Of a DNA stretch of 64,000 nt, positions 1 to 9,355 are shown in pieces. Within the stretch, counting starts at the first letter, position 1, and every line of letters starts with the position of its first letter. Below the pieces are notes generated by a model. That model saw only the letters and a program-made list of their open reading frames with translations, was not told where the DNA came from and searched no databases. The translations under genes and the position numbers were made by a program. This DNA comes from Peribacillus frigoritolerans (lineage in GTDB: Bacteria; Bacillota; Bacilli; Bacillales; DSM-1321): NCBI RefSeq assembly GCF_040250305.1, contig NZ_CP158190.1, positions 2,946,001 to 3,010,000 of the forward strand, given 5' to 3'.

Positions 1-20
1 AAAAATACCGAATATCGGTA
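1..20 (-). terminator. Small hairpin with T-tract on the minus strand (possible terminator)
   Basis: TACCGA-ATA-TCGGTA inverted repeat followed, on the minus strand, by five T. It sits at the window edge and no convincing minus-strand gene feeds into it inside the window, so its role is unclear. Confidence 0.25.
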
Positions 21-223
21 AAAGAACTCCCAAAAACCCCATGCACATCACCTTCATAATCCCAATGATTTTCTTCTAACAATATCAGTTTTATTATTAT
101 TTGTAAAAAATCTTTTAAACCATTTTGCTTGCACGTCATATATTCTAACACAAACTGATTTTTCTTTATTTTCAGAAAATAATATTCCATTTTCCCATGC
201 ATATGGTATATTGTTTATTATAT

Positions 224-241
224 TTACGTTATTAAACGTAA
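224..241. promoter_or_regulatory. Perfect inverted repeat upstream of guaD
   Basis: TTACGTT-ATTA-AACGTAA, with 7-bp perfect arms. It lies just upstream of a TATAAA (258-263) that could be the -10 of guaD. It may be an operator for a purine-responsive or other regulator; the binding protein is unknown. Confidence 0.3.
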
Positions 242-285
242 CATCAGTACTTTGGGTTATAAATATATATGAAGGGGTGTTTTTA

Positions 286-753
286 TTGGATGTAAAATTC
301 ATGGAGATGGCTGTTCAGCTTGCAAATGAAAATGTATTGGCGAAGAACGGAGGTCCTTTCGGTGCTATAATCGTAAAAGATGGCAATGTCGTAGGCAGAG
401 GATGTAATAATGTGACAACGGCCAACGATCCTACTGCTCACGCCGAAGTACAGGCGATTCGTGACGCATGCAGGAACCTCGACAGCTTCCAGCTTACAGA
501 TTGTGAAATATACACTAGCTGCGAACCTTGCCCCATGTGCATCGGTGCTATTTATTGGGCACGTCCAAAAGCCATTTATTACGCATGCACTAAAGAAGAC
601 GCTGCAATTATTGGTTTTGATGATCACTTTATATACCAAGAACTTGCCCTGCCAATGGAAAATCGCAGAATTAAAATGAAACAATTGTCTTTTAATGATC
701 ATGATTTACCATTCCGAACATGGGAAACCAATACTGAAAAAGTGAAGTATTAA
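286..753 (+). CDS. guaD: Guanine deaminase (GuaD)
   Basis: 155-aa cytosolic zinc deaminase of the CDA/TadA fold. It is expected to convert guanine to xanthine and ammonia in purine salvage. Zinc-site motifs are visible: HAE at residues 52-54 (His ligand and catalytic Glu) and PCPMC at 81-85 (Cys82, Cys85). Length and motif positions match Bacillus GuaD (156 aa) within one residue. A longer reading frame exists upstream, but the TTG at 286 sits 6 nt after GAAGGGGTG (271-279), which decides the start. Adenine deaminase follows 31 nt downstream on the same strand, so the two probably form a purine-base deamination operon. A tRNA- or nucleoside-specific deaminase of the same fold is the alternative, but the C-terminal FRTWETN-like tail favours GuaD. 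Confidence 0.88.
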   Translation: MDVKFMEMAVQLANENVLAKNGGPFGAIIVKDGNVVGRGCNNVTTANDPTAHAEVQAIRDACRNLDSFQLTDCEIYTSCEPCPMCIGAIYWARPKAIYYACTKEDAAIIGFDDHFIYQELALPMENRRIKMKQLSFNDHDLPFRTWETNTEKVKY

Positions 754-784
754 CCGGATATATTTTGCCAAAGGGGTTACGAAT

Positions 785-2536
785 ATGAAAAAAAACTTGC
801 TTAAAAGGAGAATTGACGTTGCAGCAGGAAGAACTCCAGCAGATAGCGTCATTAAAAACGGGCAAATCATAGATGTTTTCAATGGGGATATCTATACAGG
901 CGACATTGCGATCGTCGATGGTTACTTTGCTGGAATTGGGCGTTATGAGGGTATTTCGGAAATCGATGCTGCAGGAAAATTCCTATGCCCTTCATTCATT
1001 GATGGCCATGTCCATATTGAATCATCGATGGTCAGGCCTTCTGAACTCGCAAAAATCCTACTTTTACATGGTGTGACCTGCATCGTTGCAGATCCTCATG
1101 AAATTGCCAATGTTTCTGGCAAAAAGGGCATGGAATATATGATTGAACAATCCGATGAACTTCCTTTTGACTTTTACTTCATGATGCCCTCTTGCGTACC
1201 TGCTACGGAGTTTGAGCATTCTGGTGCTGTCTTAAGAAGTGAAGATTTAAAATCATTTTATCAAAACCCGAGGGTGCTCGGTTTAGCCGAAGTCATGAAT
1301 TTCCCTGCTGTTTCACATACGGAGGAGGATATGCTGCAAAAAATATACGATGCAAATAGACTAGGCAAAAGCATCGATGGCCATGCAGCCGGATTATCCG
1401 GACAACAGCTCGATGTTTATATGAGTGCAGGCATAAAAACGGATCATGAATGCACTACTGCGGAAGAGGCAAAAGAAAGACTGCGTAAAGGAATGTATCT
1501 TATGATCAGGGAAGGCACGGTTGCCAAAGACTTAATAAACCTGATTCCGGTTATTAACGAGAAGAACTCCCGCCGTTGTTTATTCGTCACCGATGACCGG
1601 CACCTAGATGATATTGCATCTGAAGGAAGTATCGATCACAACGTTCGACTTTCCATAGAAACAGGTGTCCCGCCAATTACCGCCATTCAAATGGCGACCA
1701 TTAATGCAGCAGAATGCTTTGGTTTAAAGGAACATGGTGCAATTGCACCTGGATACAAGGCAGACTTCCTTCTATTGGATGATCTTGATTCTATCAACAT
1801 CCACTCGGTCTTTAAAGATGGAAAGCTAATGGTTCATAATAATCATTTACTTAACTTTCCAGATGATAGGAAACAGGTTGTTGACGACGGGTTGAAGCAC
1901 TCCGTTCATTTTCATGAAATAACCAAAGATGATTTGGCGATACCTTTTAAAAATGAGTTAGCTAATATTATTGAAATAACTCCAAACAGCTTGATTACAA
2001 AGCATGCGATTGAACCGGTCACACCTAATCATGATGGACTATTCCATTTCTCCGAACATGTTGATCATTTAAAACTAGCTGTAATTGAAAGGCATCATCT
2101 GACCAAACAATTAGGTCTTGGAATCGTCAAAGGGCTCGGGTTGAAATCAGGTGCAATTGCCACTACAGTAGCCCATGATTCACATAATTTGATCATTGCC
2201 GGAACGAATGATCAGGATATGCTGCTGGCAGCAACGGAAATCAAAAAAATGCAGGGTGGATTGACCGTAATCCAAAATGGGGAAATACTCGCTTCCCTTC
2301 CCCTTCCAATAGCTGGATTGATGAGTGAATGTAATTATATGGATGTGGTCCATTCATTGAAAAAAATCGATGAAGCCCTATTGAAACTCGGTGCTAACAG
2401 GCATTTCAACCCTTTTCTTACACTTGCATTCTTGGCGTTACCTGTCATCCCTGAAATCAAACTGACGGATCAGGGTTTATTTTCCGTTTCTGAGTTTAGG
2501 CATATACCCATCGAAGCCTCAAAGCCAGTCGATTAA
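785..2536 (+). CDS. ade: Adenine deaminase (Ade/AdeC)
   Basis: 583-aa amidohydrolase-superfamily enzyme converting adenine to hypoxanthine and ammonia. The N-terminal beta-sandwich leads into the metal-binding GHVHIESSM motif near residue 75, followed by DPHEIANVSG, GHAAGLSG and the metal-ligand region FVTDDRH. The C-terminal half carries the Ade-specific AHDSHN segment. Length is close to the B. subtilis enzyme (577 aa). The start is ATG after AAAGGGG. It follows guaD by 31 nt and is closed by a strong terminator at 2541, so guaD-ade looks like a two-gene salvage operon. Confidence 0.93.
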   Translation: MKKNLLKRRIDVAAGRTPADSVIKNGQIIDVFNGDIYTGDIAIVDGYFAGIGRYEGISEIDAAGKFLCPSFIDGHVHIESSMVRPSELAKILLLHGVTCIVADPHEIANVSGKKGMEYMIEQSDELPFDFYFMMPSCVPATEFEHSGAVLRSEDLKSFYQNPRVLGLAEVMNFPAVSHTEEDMLQKIYDANRLGKSIDGHAAGLSGQQLDVYMSAGIKTDHECTTAEEAKERLRKGMYLMIREGTVAKDLINLIPVINEKNSRRCLFVTDDRHLDDIASEGSIDHNVRLSIETGVPPITAIQMATINAAECFGLKEHGAIAPGYKADFLLLDDLDSINIHSVFKDGKLMVHNNHLLNFPDDRKQVVDDGLKHSVHFHEITKDDLAIPFKNELANIIEITPNSLITKHAIEPVTPNHDGLFHFSEHVDHLKLAVIERHHLTKQLGLGIVKGLGLKSGAIATTVAHDSHNLIIAGTNDQDMLLAATEIKKMQGGLTVIQNGEILASLPLPIAGLMSECNYMDVVHSLKKIDEALLKLGANRHFNPFLTLAFLALPVIPEIKLTDQGLFSVSEFRHIPIEASKPVD

Positions 2537-2540
2537 ATTT

Positions 2541-2563
2541 GACCCCCTAGTCGGGGTTTTTTC
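2541..2563 (+). terminator. Rho-independent terminator after ade
   Basis: ACCCC-CTAGT-CGGGGT-type stem followed by TTTTTTC, directly after the ade stop codon. Confidence 0.85.
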
Positions 2564-2685
2564 TTCGCACCAAAAACTTCTAAATAAAAAAAGGTTCCAA
2601 CTCAACAGAATACGGGAAAAGGATATATGGGTATCATCTATGTTAAAATAAAAATAAACACAAATCTTTCTTGGAGGAGATAAAT

Positions 2686-3744
2686 ATGGTAAAACATGAT
2701 CAACAGAACATTATTGGATACATAGGCACTTACACAAAAGGAAACAGCAAAGGTATTTACCGATTTACTTTAGATACAGCAAAAGGAAAACTCAGCACAC
2801 CGGTTCTTGCAGCAGAATTGACCGATCCGACTTATGTCGCCATCAGCCAGGACAAAAAGAATCTCTACGCCATTTTAAAAGAATCGGGCAGTGGAGGAGT
2901 TTCAGCCTATTCGATTAATGAAGATTCAGGTGAGCTTACCTTCTTGGGCAAACAACTGACACCAAATGGCTCTTCCTGCCATATAAGTGTCGACAGCAAG
3001 AAACAGGTTTTGGTCACTTCCAGTTATGGAGAAGGCGTGATTGAATCATATCCGCTTCATGACGATGCGACCCCTTTGCCTGTATCATCAACTGTTCAAC
3101 ATGAAGGTCAAGGACCGAATGAAGAACGTCAGGAAAAAGCACACACTCACTTCGCTGGTTTCACACCAGATGAAAGGTTCATTGCTGCAGTCGACCTCGG
3201 GATAGATAAAGTAATAACCTATAAAATACATAGTGGGGTTTTGGAAGAAGTAAACAGCTTATCTGTTGCTCCCGGCAGCGGACCACGGCATCTGACTTTT
3301 CACCCAAACGGAAAATTTGCATATGTTATGGCAGAACTGGTACCAGAAGTCATTGTTTTGAGCTTCGATAGTCAAACTGGAAGTTTTTCTGAATTACAAA
3401 CTGTTCGGACCGTCCCGGAAGATTTTAAGGAAAATAACCAAGGAAGCGCCATTCATATTTCTGATGACGGGCAATTCGTATATGCCGCAAACCGGGGACA
3501 TGATAGTATTGCCGTTTACCAAATCAATCAAGAAACAGGCAAACTGGCATTCGTGGATCTGGTTTCTACCGAAGGTCATTGGCCACGTGATTTTTCATTG
3601 GATCCTAGCGGAAAATTCCTGATCGCTTCTAATGAACAATCAGGAAACCTGACACTATATGCACGGAATGAACATGACGGAAAATTAACATTATTGCAAA
3701 AGGATGTTCAAGTTCCCTTCCCTGTTTGCGTAAAATTCTTATAA
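2686..3744 (+). CDS. Lactonase family protein (6-phosphogluconolactonase-like, YkgB type)
   Basis: 352-aa beta-propeller of the lactonase / muconate cycloisomerase-like family. It shows repeated blade signatures (YVAISQDKKNLYA, PRHLTFHPNGKFAYV, AIHISDDGQFVYAANRG, PRDFSLDPSGKFLIASN). In Bacillus, YkgB of this type hydrolyses 6-phosphogluconolactone in the oxidative pentose phosphate pathway, and length agrees (about 349 aa). There is no signal peptide. A TTG lies 15 nt upstream in frame, but it is part of the ribosome binding site (TTGGAGGAG), so ATG 2686 is the start. Single gene between two terminators. The exact lactone substrate cannot be read from sequence. Confidence 0.8.
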   Translation: MVKHDQQNIIGYIGTYTKGNSKGIYRFTLDTAKGKLSTPVLAAELTDPTYVAISQDKKNLYAILKESGSGGVSAYSINEDSGELTFLGKQLTPNGSSCHISVDSKKQVLVTSSYGEGVIESYPLHDDATPLPVSSTVQHEGQGPNEERQEKAHTHFAGFTPDERFIAAVDLGIDKVITYKIHSGVLEEVNSLSVAPGSGPRHLTFHPNGKFAYVMAELVPEVIVLSFDSQTGSFSELQTVRTVPEDFKENNQGSAIHISDDGQFVYAANRGHDSIAVYQINQETGKLAFVDLVSTEGHWPRDFSLDPSGKFLIASNEQSGNLTLYARNEHDGKLTLLQKDVQVPFPVCVKFL

Positions 3745-3748
3745 TCTT

Positions 3749-3793
3749 TAAAAAGAGGATTAAAGCTTGTACTACAGCTTCAATCCTCTTTTT
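3749..3793. terminator. Bidirectional terminator between lactonase and nuclease genes
   Basis: AAAAAGAGGATT...AATCCTCTTTTT stem with inner AAGCT/AGCTT pairing and T-tracts on both strands, between convergent genes. Confidence 0.85.
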
Positions 3794-3804
3794 AAGATTT
3801 TTCT

Positions 3805-4602
3805 TTAATTCCATATCTCCGCCATTTCGGGAAAATCTATATATGGGTTACGATTACCCTGCATTTCATGTATAGCCTGATTTCTATGTTTTTCATAAGT
3901 GCTGACGGGAAAAAGCCGATGCCATTCCAAAAGCAGCGCTAGGTCGATTTTGCCGCTATCGATGATTCCCTCATATCTGAGTAAAAAATACAAAGATGCC
4001 CTCGCCACGATTCCTTTTCCATATTCAGGCTCGAATTTACTTTCGTCTGATTTCCCGCAACCCGCTTTTATACCGGCAGCGGATCTTTCAGGGATATAAT
4101 CCTCAAAATCATGGTATGGATAGTTACTACGGCTGCTATTACACGTTGGTTCACAGGCAAACAGATGATGCAAATCCCCCCTCATCGGTTCTTTTTTATC
4201 GAACCATGATTGAGGTACTACATGTTCACAATTAACGAGAGTGTTCTCCGAATTTGTTGATTCAATATCTCTTGACAACACTTCCAGTATACGGATATCT
4301 TCCTCAATCACTTGTACGGGATCCATCCCTTTACCGGAATACAGACTTTTCAGCTGGCCATTTTCCTGTAAGTCCACCCATGGGTAAACATGACGATGCG
4401 GTGAGTAGTTCAGCTGGTTTTTATGGGTTGCCACAAGTAGGTCCTTCAATCCTTCCCGGTCCAATGAACCATCTTTGTAGTATGCTAGCTTAAGTTCCTG
4501 ATCTTTGGTTTCATCATAGTATTCGCGGTTATCATTGAAGTTGACTAGTGCAGCCATTGCCATTTCCCGTTCTTTTTCAAGTACTTCAAAACTATACTTC
4601 AT
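3805..4602 (-). CDS. Endonuclease I (EndA/Bsn)-family nuclease
   Basis: 265 aa. The hallmark is NCEHVVPQSWF (about residues 123-133), the beta-beta-alpha-metal nuclease motif of the Endonuclease I family. RGDLHHLFACEPTCNSSRSNYPY follows, as in Bacillus Bsn-type nucleases. The family cleaves DNA and/or RNA non-specifically. Unlike secreted Bsn, I see no signal peptide: the N-terminus (MKYSFEVLEKEREMAM) is charged, so this copy may be cytosolic or leave by another route. ATG 4602 has an upstream GGGGGGATGA ribosome binding site. Monocistronic, convergent with the lactonase gene. Family assignment is firm; cellular role is open. Confidence 0.75.
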   Translation of the reverse strand: MKYSFEVLEKEREMAMAALVNFNDNREYYDETKDQELKLAYYKDGSLDREGLKDLLVATHKNQLNYSPHRHVYPWVDLQENGQLKSLYSGKGMDPVQVIEEDIRILEVLSRDIESTNSENTLVNCEHVVPQSWFDKKEPMRGDLHHLFACEPTCNSSRSNYPYHDFEDYIPERSAAGIKAGCGKSDESKFEPEYGKGIVARASLYFLLRYEGIIDSGKIDLALLLEWHRLFPVSTYEKHRNQAIHEMQGNRNPYIDFPEMAEIWN

Positions 4603-4696
4603 CTACTCATCCCCCCGCTTCTATTAAAAACCTAACTTTTACCATAATTAAAGCTTAATAGAAATAGACCGAAAAAAAAAGGTGCTTTAGAAGTGT

Positions 4697-5311
4697 CTAA
4701 CGAAGAATTTCAATAAAATGGGTAAGGATTTTCGCCGTCATTCCCCAGATTACCCGACCATTATATAAGTAAAAATATTCTTCCATCTGTTTCGGCTGCC
4801 ATTTATAATTCTCCCCGCCAACGACTAAATCATGGGGGAAGTTTTCATGCGGTTCCACTTTATATTCCACATGGTAAATTTCTGGCGGTTTTTCCATGAA
4901 GAAGGATAGCGGGACCGTAAAAATGGTTTCCACCTCAGCTGGATTGGGTATTATCCGTTGATGGTTACGAACAAACCCTGCATAAGGATAGACGATCATC
5001 CCAAATGGAGATACCAAATAATCGATAGGAAAGACATTATCGATATCTTCTTTTCTCAAATTAAGTTCCTCATATGTTTCCCTTAAGGCCGCCGCCTGTT
5101 CATCATGGTCCAACTTGTCTATTTTCCCGCCCGGAAAACATATATCCCCCGGCTGCCTCCTCAGTTTGTGTGAACGTTCTTCGAAAAGTACATGAATTCC
5201 ATCTTCTTTCTCTAGAAGCGGAACCAATACAGCATACTTTGAAAAATTCCCACTCCCTAAAATTTCAGGGATATGTAATGTTAGTTTTTTTGTTATATCT
5301 TCATTATTCAT
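4697..5311 (-). CDS. CoA pyrophosphatase-type Nudix hydrolase
   Basis: 204 aa. The Nudix box is visible as GGKIDKLDHDEQAAALRETY followed by EEL (GX5EX7REUXEEXGU-like), preceded by RRQPGDICFPGG, which is typical of the NudL/YeaB CoA-pyrophosphatase subgroup. Expected reaction: hydrolysis of CoA or acyl-CoA to 3',5'-ADP derivatives and phosphopantetheine. Cytosolic. A GTG nine nt upstream is in frame but forms part of AGAGGTGAGG, which acts as the ribosome binding site for ATG 5311. The C-terminus (WGMTAKILTHFIEIL) is the usual end of this subgroup. Substrate is inferred from the extended N-terminal motif. Confidence 0.78.
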   Translation of the reverse strand: MNNEDITKKLTLHIPEILGSGNFSKYAVLVPLLEKEDGIHVLFEERSHKLRRQPGDICFPGGKIDKLDHDEQAAALRETYEELNLRKEDIDNVFPIDYLVSPFGMIVYPYAGFVRNHQRIIPNPAEVETIFTVPLSFFMEKPPEIYHVEYKVEPHENFPHDLVVGGENYKWQPKQMEEYFYLYNGRVIWGMTAKILTHFIEILR

Positions 5312-5470
5312 GTCCCTCACCTCTTCTGTCGGTTAATATTGAGTTTCTACTACTCCTTATCATTCCATTTTCGAACATCTGCTATAACTAAGCAAGGAAA
5401 ACGATTCCAAAATATTGCCTTTGATTCTACTAGATTCCTTTTCCTCTTATTCTTCCTTGTCAAAGACAAT

Positions 5471-5498
5471 AGCACCGTTCAAAGTTCTGAACGGTGCT
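5471..5498 (-). terminator. Stem-loop downstream of the aminotransferase gene
   Basis: Perfect 10-bp inverted repeat AGCACCGTTC / GAACGGTGCT. T-tract is weak (ATTGTCTTTG on the minus strand), so termination is plausible but not certain. Confidence 0.5.
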
Positions 5499-5595
5499 AA
5501 AAATAAACGTATCAGTACCATTTAAAAAGCATAGTATGTGTATCAACAGGTACGCGCAAGAAATTAATTCAATATTCAGGTTTTTCTCCTTATTT

Positions 5596-6936
5596 TCATA
5601 GTTCAGCTAGCGTTCGCTTTACCGTCGTTATGATGAATGAAAAATCCTCTTCAGTTATACTAAGTGGGGGAGCAAGAGTCAGGACATTATTGAAACCTGC
5701 GACTGTATCACCATTTTTACCTATGATCAGCCCCTTTTCTTTACATGATGCAATCACTTTATTGATTTTGGAAAGTTCGATCGGTTGTTTTGTCAGTTTA
5801 TCTTCCACTAGTTCAATCCCTACCAACATGCCTTTCCCTCGCACATCCCCAACATTGGGATGAGTTTTGATTTCTTCAAACTCTTGCAGAAAGCGTAGCC
5901 CTAACTCCTTAGACCGTTCTATAAGCTTTTCATTTTCATATATTTCAATATTCTTCAAAGCGACGGCACATGCAGCCGGATTGCCTCCAAATGTATTTAC
6001 ATGCCGAAAGCGGTCATATACGTCAGAACCAATATACGCTTCATAAATTTCACGTTTGACGGCTGTAGCGGATAATGGCAGATAAGCGCTCGTGATTCCT
6101 TTAGCCATTGTTACGATGTCTGGTTTTACATCATAGTTCATAAATCCGAATCTCTTACCAGTACGGCCAAACCCGCAAATGACCTCATCCGAAATGAGAA
6201 GGACACCATTTTTCTCACAAATTTCTTTGACACGTTTCATATAACCATCAGGTGGCATTAAAATTCCGCCCCCAGTGATGATTGGTTCCATGATGACCGC
6301 AGCCACCGTTTCGCTCAGCTCCCATGTAATGGTACGTTCAATTTCCGCTGCACTTTTTTCACCGCTTTCATACTCAGGATTTCTGTAAGAATCTGGCGGT
6401 GATACATGAAGAAATCCTGGGGCAAGCGGTTCATATTTATATTTTCGCTGCGCCTGCCCGGTAGCTGACAGGGCACCCATTGAATTGCCATGATAGCCGC
6501 GATAACGCGAAATGAATTTATAACGTCCATGTTCACCTTTTTGCTGATGATACTGCCGCGCAATTTTAAAGGCAGTCTCATTTGCTTCTGAACCGCTGTT
6601 AGAGAAGAAAATCACATAATCCCCACCAAGCCATTCATTTAATTTCTCTGCTAGCTTAATAGCCGGAATGTGGCTATTCGTTAAAGGGGCATAAGGAAGT
6701 TCCTTCAGTTGCTCGTAAGCTGCTTCAGCCAGTTCCGTGCGGCCATAGCCAACGTTGACACACCATAAACCTGACATCCCATCCAGGAATCGATTCCCAT
6801 CAACATCCGTAATCCATGCTCCTTGCCCTTTTTTTATCACCATTGCCCCAGGGGTGGGATCAGCCCCTTTCATATGATGCCACACATATTTACCATCCAT
6901 CGCTTTAAGATCCTGACCCTGTTTTTCAACCTGCAT
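5596..6936 (-). CDS. Class III (omega-amino acid) aminotransferase
   Basis: 446-aa PLP-dependent class III aminotransferase. Landmarks are the N-terminal DVDGNRFLDGMSGLWCVNVGYGR, the phosphate-binding SNSGSEANE, DEVICGFGRTG, and the PLP lysine in TMAKGITSAYLPLS (about residue 290). The pattern resembles beta-alanine:pyruvate and taurine:pyruvate transaminases. It lies 71 nt downstream of a CoA-acylating (methyl)malonate-semialdehyde dehydrogenase on the same strand. That pairing suggests transamination of beta-alanine or a related omega-amino acid to a semialdehyde, then oxidation to an acyl-CoA. ATG is preceded by AGGAGGAG. Amino donor specificity cannot be fixed from the sequence. Confidence 0.8.
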   Translation of the reverse strand: MQVEKQGQDLKAMDGKYVWHHMKGADPTPGAMVIKKGQGAWITDVDGNRFLDGMSGLWCVNVGYGRTELAEAAYEQLKELPYAPLTNSHIPAIKLAEKLNEWLGGDYVIFFSNSGSEANETAFKIARQYHQQKGEHGRYKFISRYRGYHGNSMGALSATGQAQRKYKYEPLAPGFLHVSPPDSYRNPEYESGEKSAAEIERTITWELSETVAAVIMEPIITGGGILMPPDGYMKRVKEICEKNGVLLISDEVICGFGRTGKRFGFMNYDVKPDIVTMAKGITSAYLPLSATAVKREIYEAYIGSDVYDRFRHVNTFGGNPAACAVALKNIEIYENEKLIERSKELGLRFLQEFEEIKTHPNVGDVRGKGMLVGIELVEDKLTKQPIELSKINKVIASCKEKGLIIGKNGDTVAGFNNVLTLAPPLSITEEDFSFIITTVKRTLAEL

Positions 6937-7007
6937 AAGCTACACTCCTCCTAAAAAGATGTATAAAGGAAGGCCGACCACAATTTGAGCCGACCCCCTT
7001 TTTCCTA

Positions 7008-8465
7008 TCAGTATCTTGCCGTTAACATTTTCTTTCTAGTGTAAAATTCCACTCCGTCTTTCCCGTTGGCATGAAGGTCTCCATAAAATGAACTTTTATA
7101 GCCGGAAAATGGAAAGAATGCCATTGGCGCGGGTACCCCAAGATTAATGCCAAGCATCCCTGCATCAATTTCTTCGCGAAATTCCCTGATGGCTTTTGCA
7201 CTATCCGTATAGAGGCAGGCACCATTGGCAAATTCGGATTGATTGGTCAATTCAATTGCTTCTTCAAGGGTATTGACCCGTACTATGGATAAGACAGGAG
7301 CAAAAATTTCATCCCTCCATATTTTCATGTTTGTTTTTACATGATCAAATAATGTCGGTCCAACATAATAGCCATTTTCCTGATCGCCTTCATTCCTGCC
7401 ATCACGAAGGAGGACAGCTCCTTCTTTCTCCCCGATTTCAATATATTGTTCTGTTCTCTTTTTATGAGTATCACGAATCACAGGCCCCAAGAAAACGTCC
7501 TTATCCATTCCATTTCCTATCTTGATGTCATCCGCTGCAGCCTTTAATCTCTCAACGAGTGAATCTCCCACTTCTCCCACCGCAACAACCACTGACGCAG
7601 CCATGCAGCGCTCGCCTGCAGATCCGAAAGCGGCATTCGTAATGTTCGTTACCGCATTATCCAAATCCGCATCAGGCATGACGATTGAATGATTTTTCGC
7701 TCCTGATAAAGCCTGGACACGTTTTTTATTGGCAGCTGCCGTTCTGTATACATACTCTGCGACAGGCTGGGATCCAACAAATGATACCGCTTTAATGTCT
7801 TCATGTTCCAATATCCCATTCACGACATCATGGGCACCATGGACAATATTGACAACACCATCCGGAACACCGGCTTCTGTCAATAATTCCACAAGACGGT
7901 TGGCTAATAGCGGTGTCCGTTCTGAAGGTTTTAAGATAAACGTATTTCCACAAGCTATTGCCAGCGGGAACATCCAACATGGCACCATCATCGGGAAATT
8001 AAACGGCGTAATCCCTGCAACGACACCCATTGGATAACGATACATGCCAGATTCAATACCTGGGGAAATATCAGGAAGCTGGCTGCCCATCATCAAGGTA
8101 GGCGCACCTGCTGCGAACTCCACGCATTCAATCCCACGCTGAACCTCACCATATGCTTCTGTATAGCTTTTTCCATTTTCGATTGTGACCAGCTTAGCAA
8201 GCTCATCCCAGTGTTCTATCAATAATTGCTGATAACGGAATAAGAAGCGGGCTCTTTTTGGAACGGCGACTTTTTTCCATTCTTTATACGCCTTTTTAGC
8301 AACCTGCACCGCTTGGTTTACATCTTCCTTTGTTGAAAGGGGAACGATCGCCAAAGCTTCTCCTGTTGCTGGATTAGGCACTTGTTCATGTTTCGATGTT
8401 GTGGAATCCACCCATTTGCCACCGATATAATTTTTCAACGTTTTTACTTCATTTATTACTGCCAT
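7008..8465 (-). CDS. mmsA: CoA-acylating (methyl)malonate-semialdehyde dehydrogenase
   Basis: 485 aa, ALDH superfamily. MmsA/IolA signatures: [21 protein letters not shown] for NAD binding, [13 protein letters not shown], and the catalytic cysteine in [11 protein letters not shown] (near residue 283). Converts malonate semialdehyde to acetyl-CoA, or methylmalonate semialdehyde to propionyl-CoA, with CO2 release and NADH. A longer frame starts at 8489, but ATG 8465 follows GGAGGGTTTCTTTA and gives the family's usual length (IolA 487 aa). No inositol genes adjoin it, so it more likely serves the neighbouring aminotransferase (beta-alanine or valine/thymine-type catabolism) than inositol breakdown. 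Confidence 0.85.
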   Translation of the reverse strand: MAVINEVKTLKNYIGGKWVDSTTSKHEQVPNPATGEALAIVPLSTKEDVNQAVQVAKKAYKEWKKVAVPKRARFLFRYQQLLIEHWDELAKLVTIENGKSYTEAYGEVQRGIECVEFAAGAPTLMMGSQLPDISPGIESGMYRYPMGVVAGITPFNFPMMVPCWMFPLAIACGNTFILKPSERTPLLANRLVELLTEAGVPDGVVNIVHGAHDVVNGILEHEDIKAVSFVGSQPVAEYVYRTAAANKKRVQALSGAKNHSIVMPDADLDNAVTNITNAAFGSAGERCMAASVVVAVGEVGDSLVERLKAAADDIKIGNGMDKDVFLGPVIRDTHKKRTEQYIEIGEKEGAVLLRDGRNEGDQENGYYVGPTLFDHVKTNMKIWRDEIFAPVLSIVRVNTLEEAIELTNQSEFANGACLYTDSAKAIREFREEIDAGMLGINLGVPAPMAFFPFSGYKSSFYGDLHANGKDGVEFYTRKKMLTARY

Positions 8466-8683
8466 TAAAGAAACCCTCCATTTCAACACGATTTTATAGT
8501 TTCATTATATTTTTCAAACGGACTTTTTACATTAGACGTTTTGTATAGTTTTTGATTCAATATTTGCACATATTGTTCGTTTTTGATTTTCCAATATTCA
8601 TTATAATCATGAACAGAAATTCCCGCTGTCAAAACCGATGTATTTTTCCTTATTTCTTCTTTAATCAGCAGACTTCAAAGCCA

Positions 8684-9232
8684 TCATTTTATAATGGAAT
8701 ATAGCTTTAAGTCTTGATGCTTTCCCTTAACAAACATTCCTTTTCTTATGACTCCCTCAAAAGACATACCAGCCTTTTGCATGACCCGCTCTGAACCCAA
8801 ATTTTCAACGAAGCACCTTGCTTGTATACGAACTAGGTTCATATTTTCAAAGCCAAAGGCGATTATTTTTTGCGCTGCCTCCGTCATCAAGCCACTCCCC
8901 CAATATTCGGGTGCAAGCACATACCCGATTTCTGCACTATGATGATCAACCTGCCATGAAACAAAATCAATAGTACCAATCAAATTACCACTTTCCTTGT
9001 GTTCTATGCCCCATGGAGCGATTTTCTTATCCTCATAATTTTGCTGGATAAATTTGATAAAATCTTTTGTGTCACTTAGGGAACGATGAGCTTCCCATGT
9101 AACGTAACGGGAAACTTCACTGTTGGATGCATAAGCGAACATGTCTTCAGCATCATTCATGGTGACTTTCCTCATGACCAAACGTTTTGATTCTATAATA
9201 GGCAGCTGTCCATATATGTCTTTCACGTTCAT
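8684..9232 (-). CDS. GNAT N-acetyltransferase (RimJ/RimL type)
   Basis: 182 aa, acetyltransferase_3 family. Features: RLVMRKVTMNDAEDMFAYASN at the N-terminus, NLIGTIDFVSW, the acetyl-CoA binding segment EIGYVLAPEYWGSGLMTEAAQ, and the ARCFVENLGSERVMQKAGM C-terminal block. Acetylates an N-terminal or small-molecule amine; substrate unknown. The in-frame extension to 9250 is dropped because AATGGGGTG is the ribosome binding site for ATG 9232. Divergent from the hydroxyacid dehydrogenase gene. Confidence 0.75.
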   Translation of the reverse strand: MNVKDIYGQLPIIESKRLVMRKVTMNDAEDMFAYASNSEVSRYVTWEAHRSLSDTKDFIKFIQQNYEDKKIAPWGIEHKESGNLIGTIDFVSWQVDHHSAEIGYVLAPEYWGSGLMTEAAQKIIAFGFENMNLVRIQARCFVENLGSERVMQKAGMSFEGVIRKGMFVKGKHQDLKLYSIIK

Positions 9233-9355
9233 GAATACACCCCATTCCATTGATTATTAGTATTATAGCAAGATTTTTTTAAGCAATCGCTTACCCAATT
9301 GAAAGATTTTCGAAACTTACGTATAATTCAGAAAAATAGATACAGGAGGTTAGTT

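Noticed and set aside
54..302. Minus-strand 82-codon ORF divergent from guaD
   Set aside because: No ribosome binding site, overlaps the guaD start, composition like non-coding AT-rich DNA. The hairpin at 1-20 alone is not enough support.
2600..2650. Sigma-B promoter (GGGTAT) upstream of the lactonase gene
   Set aside because: A GGGTAT is present at about 2629, but no GTTTAA-like -35 lies at the right distance.
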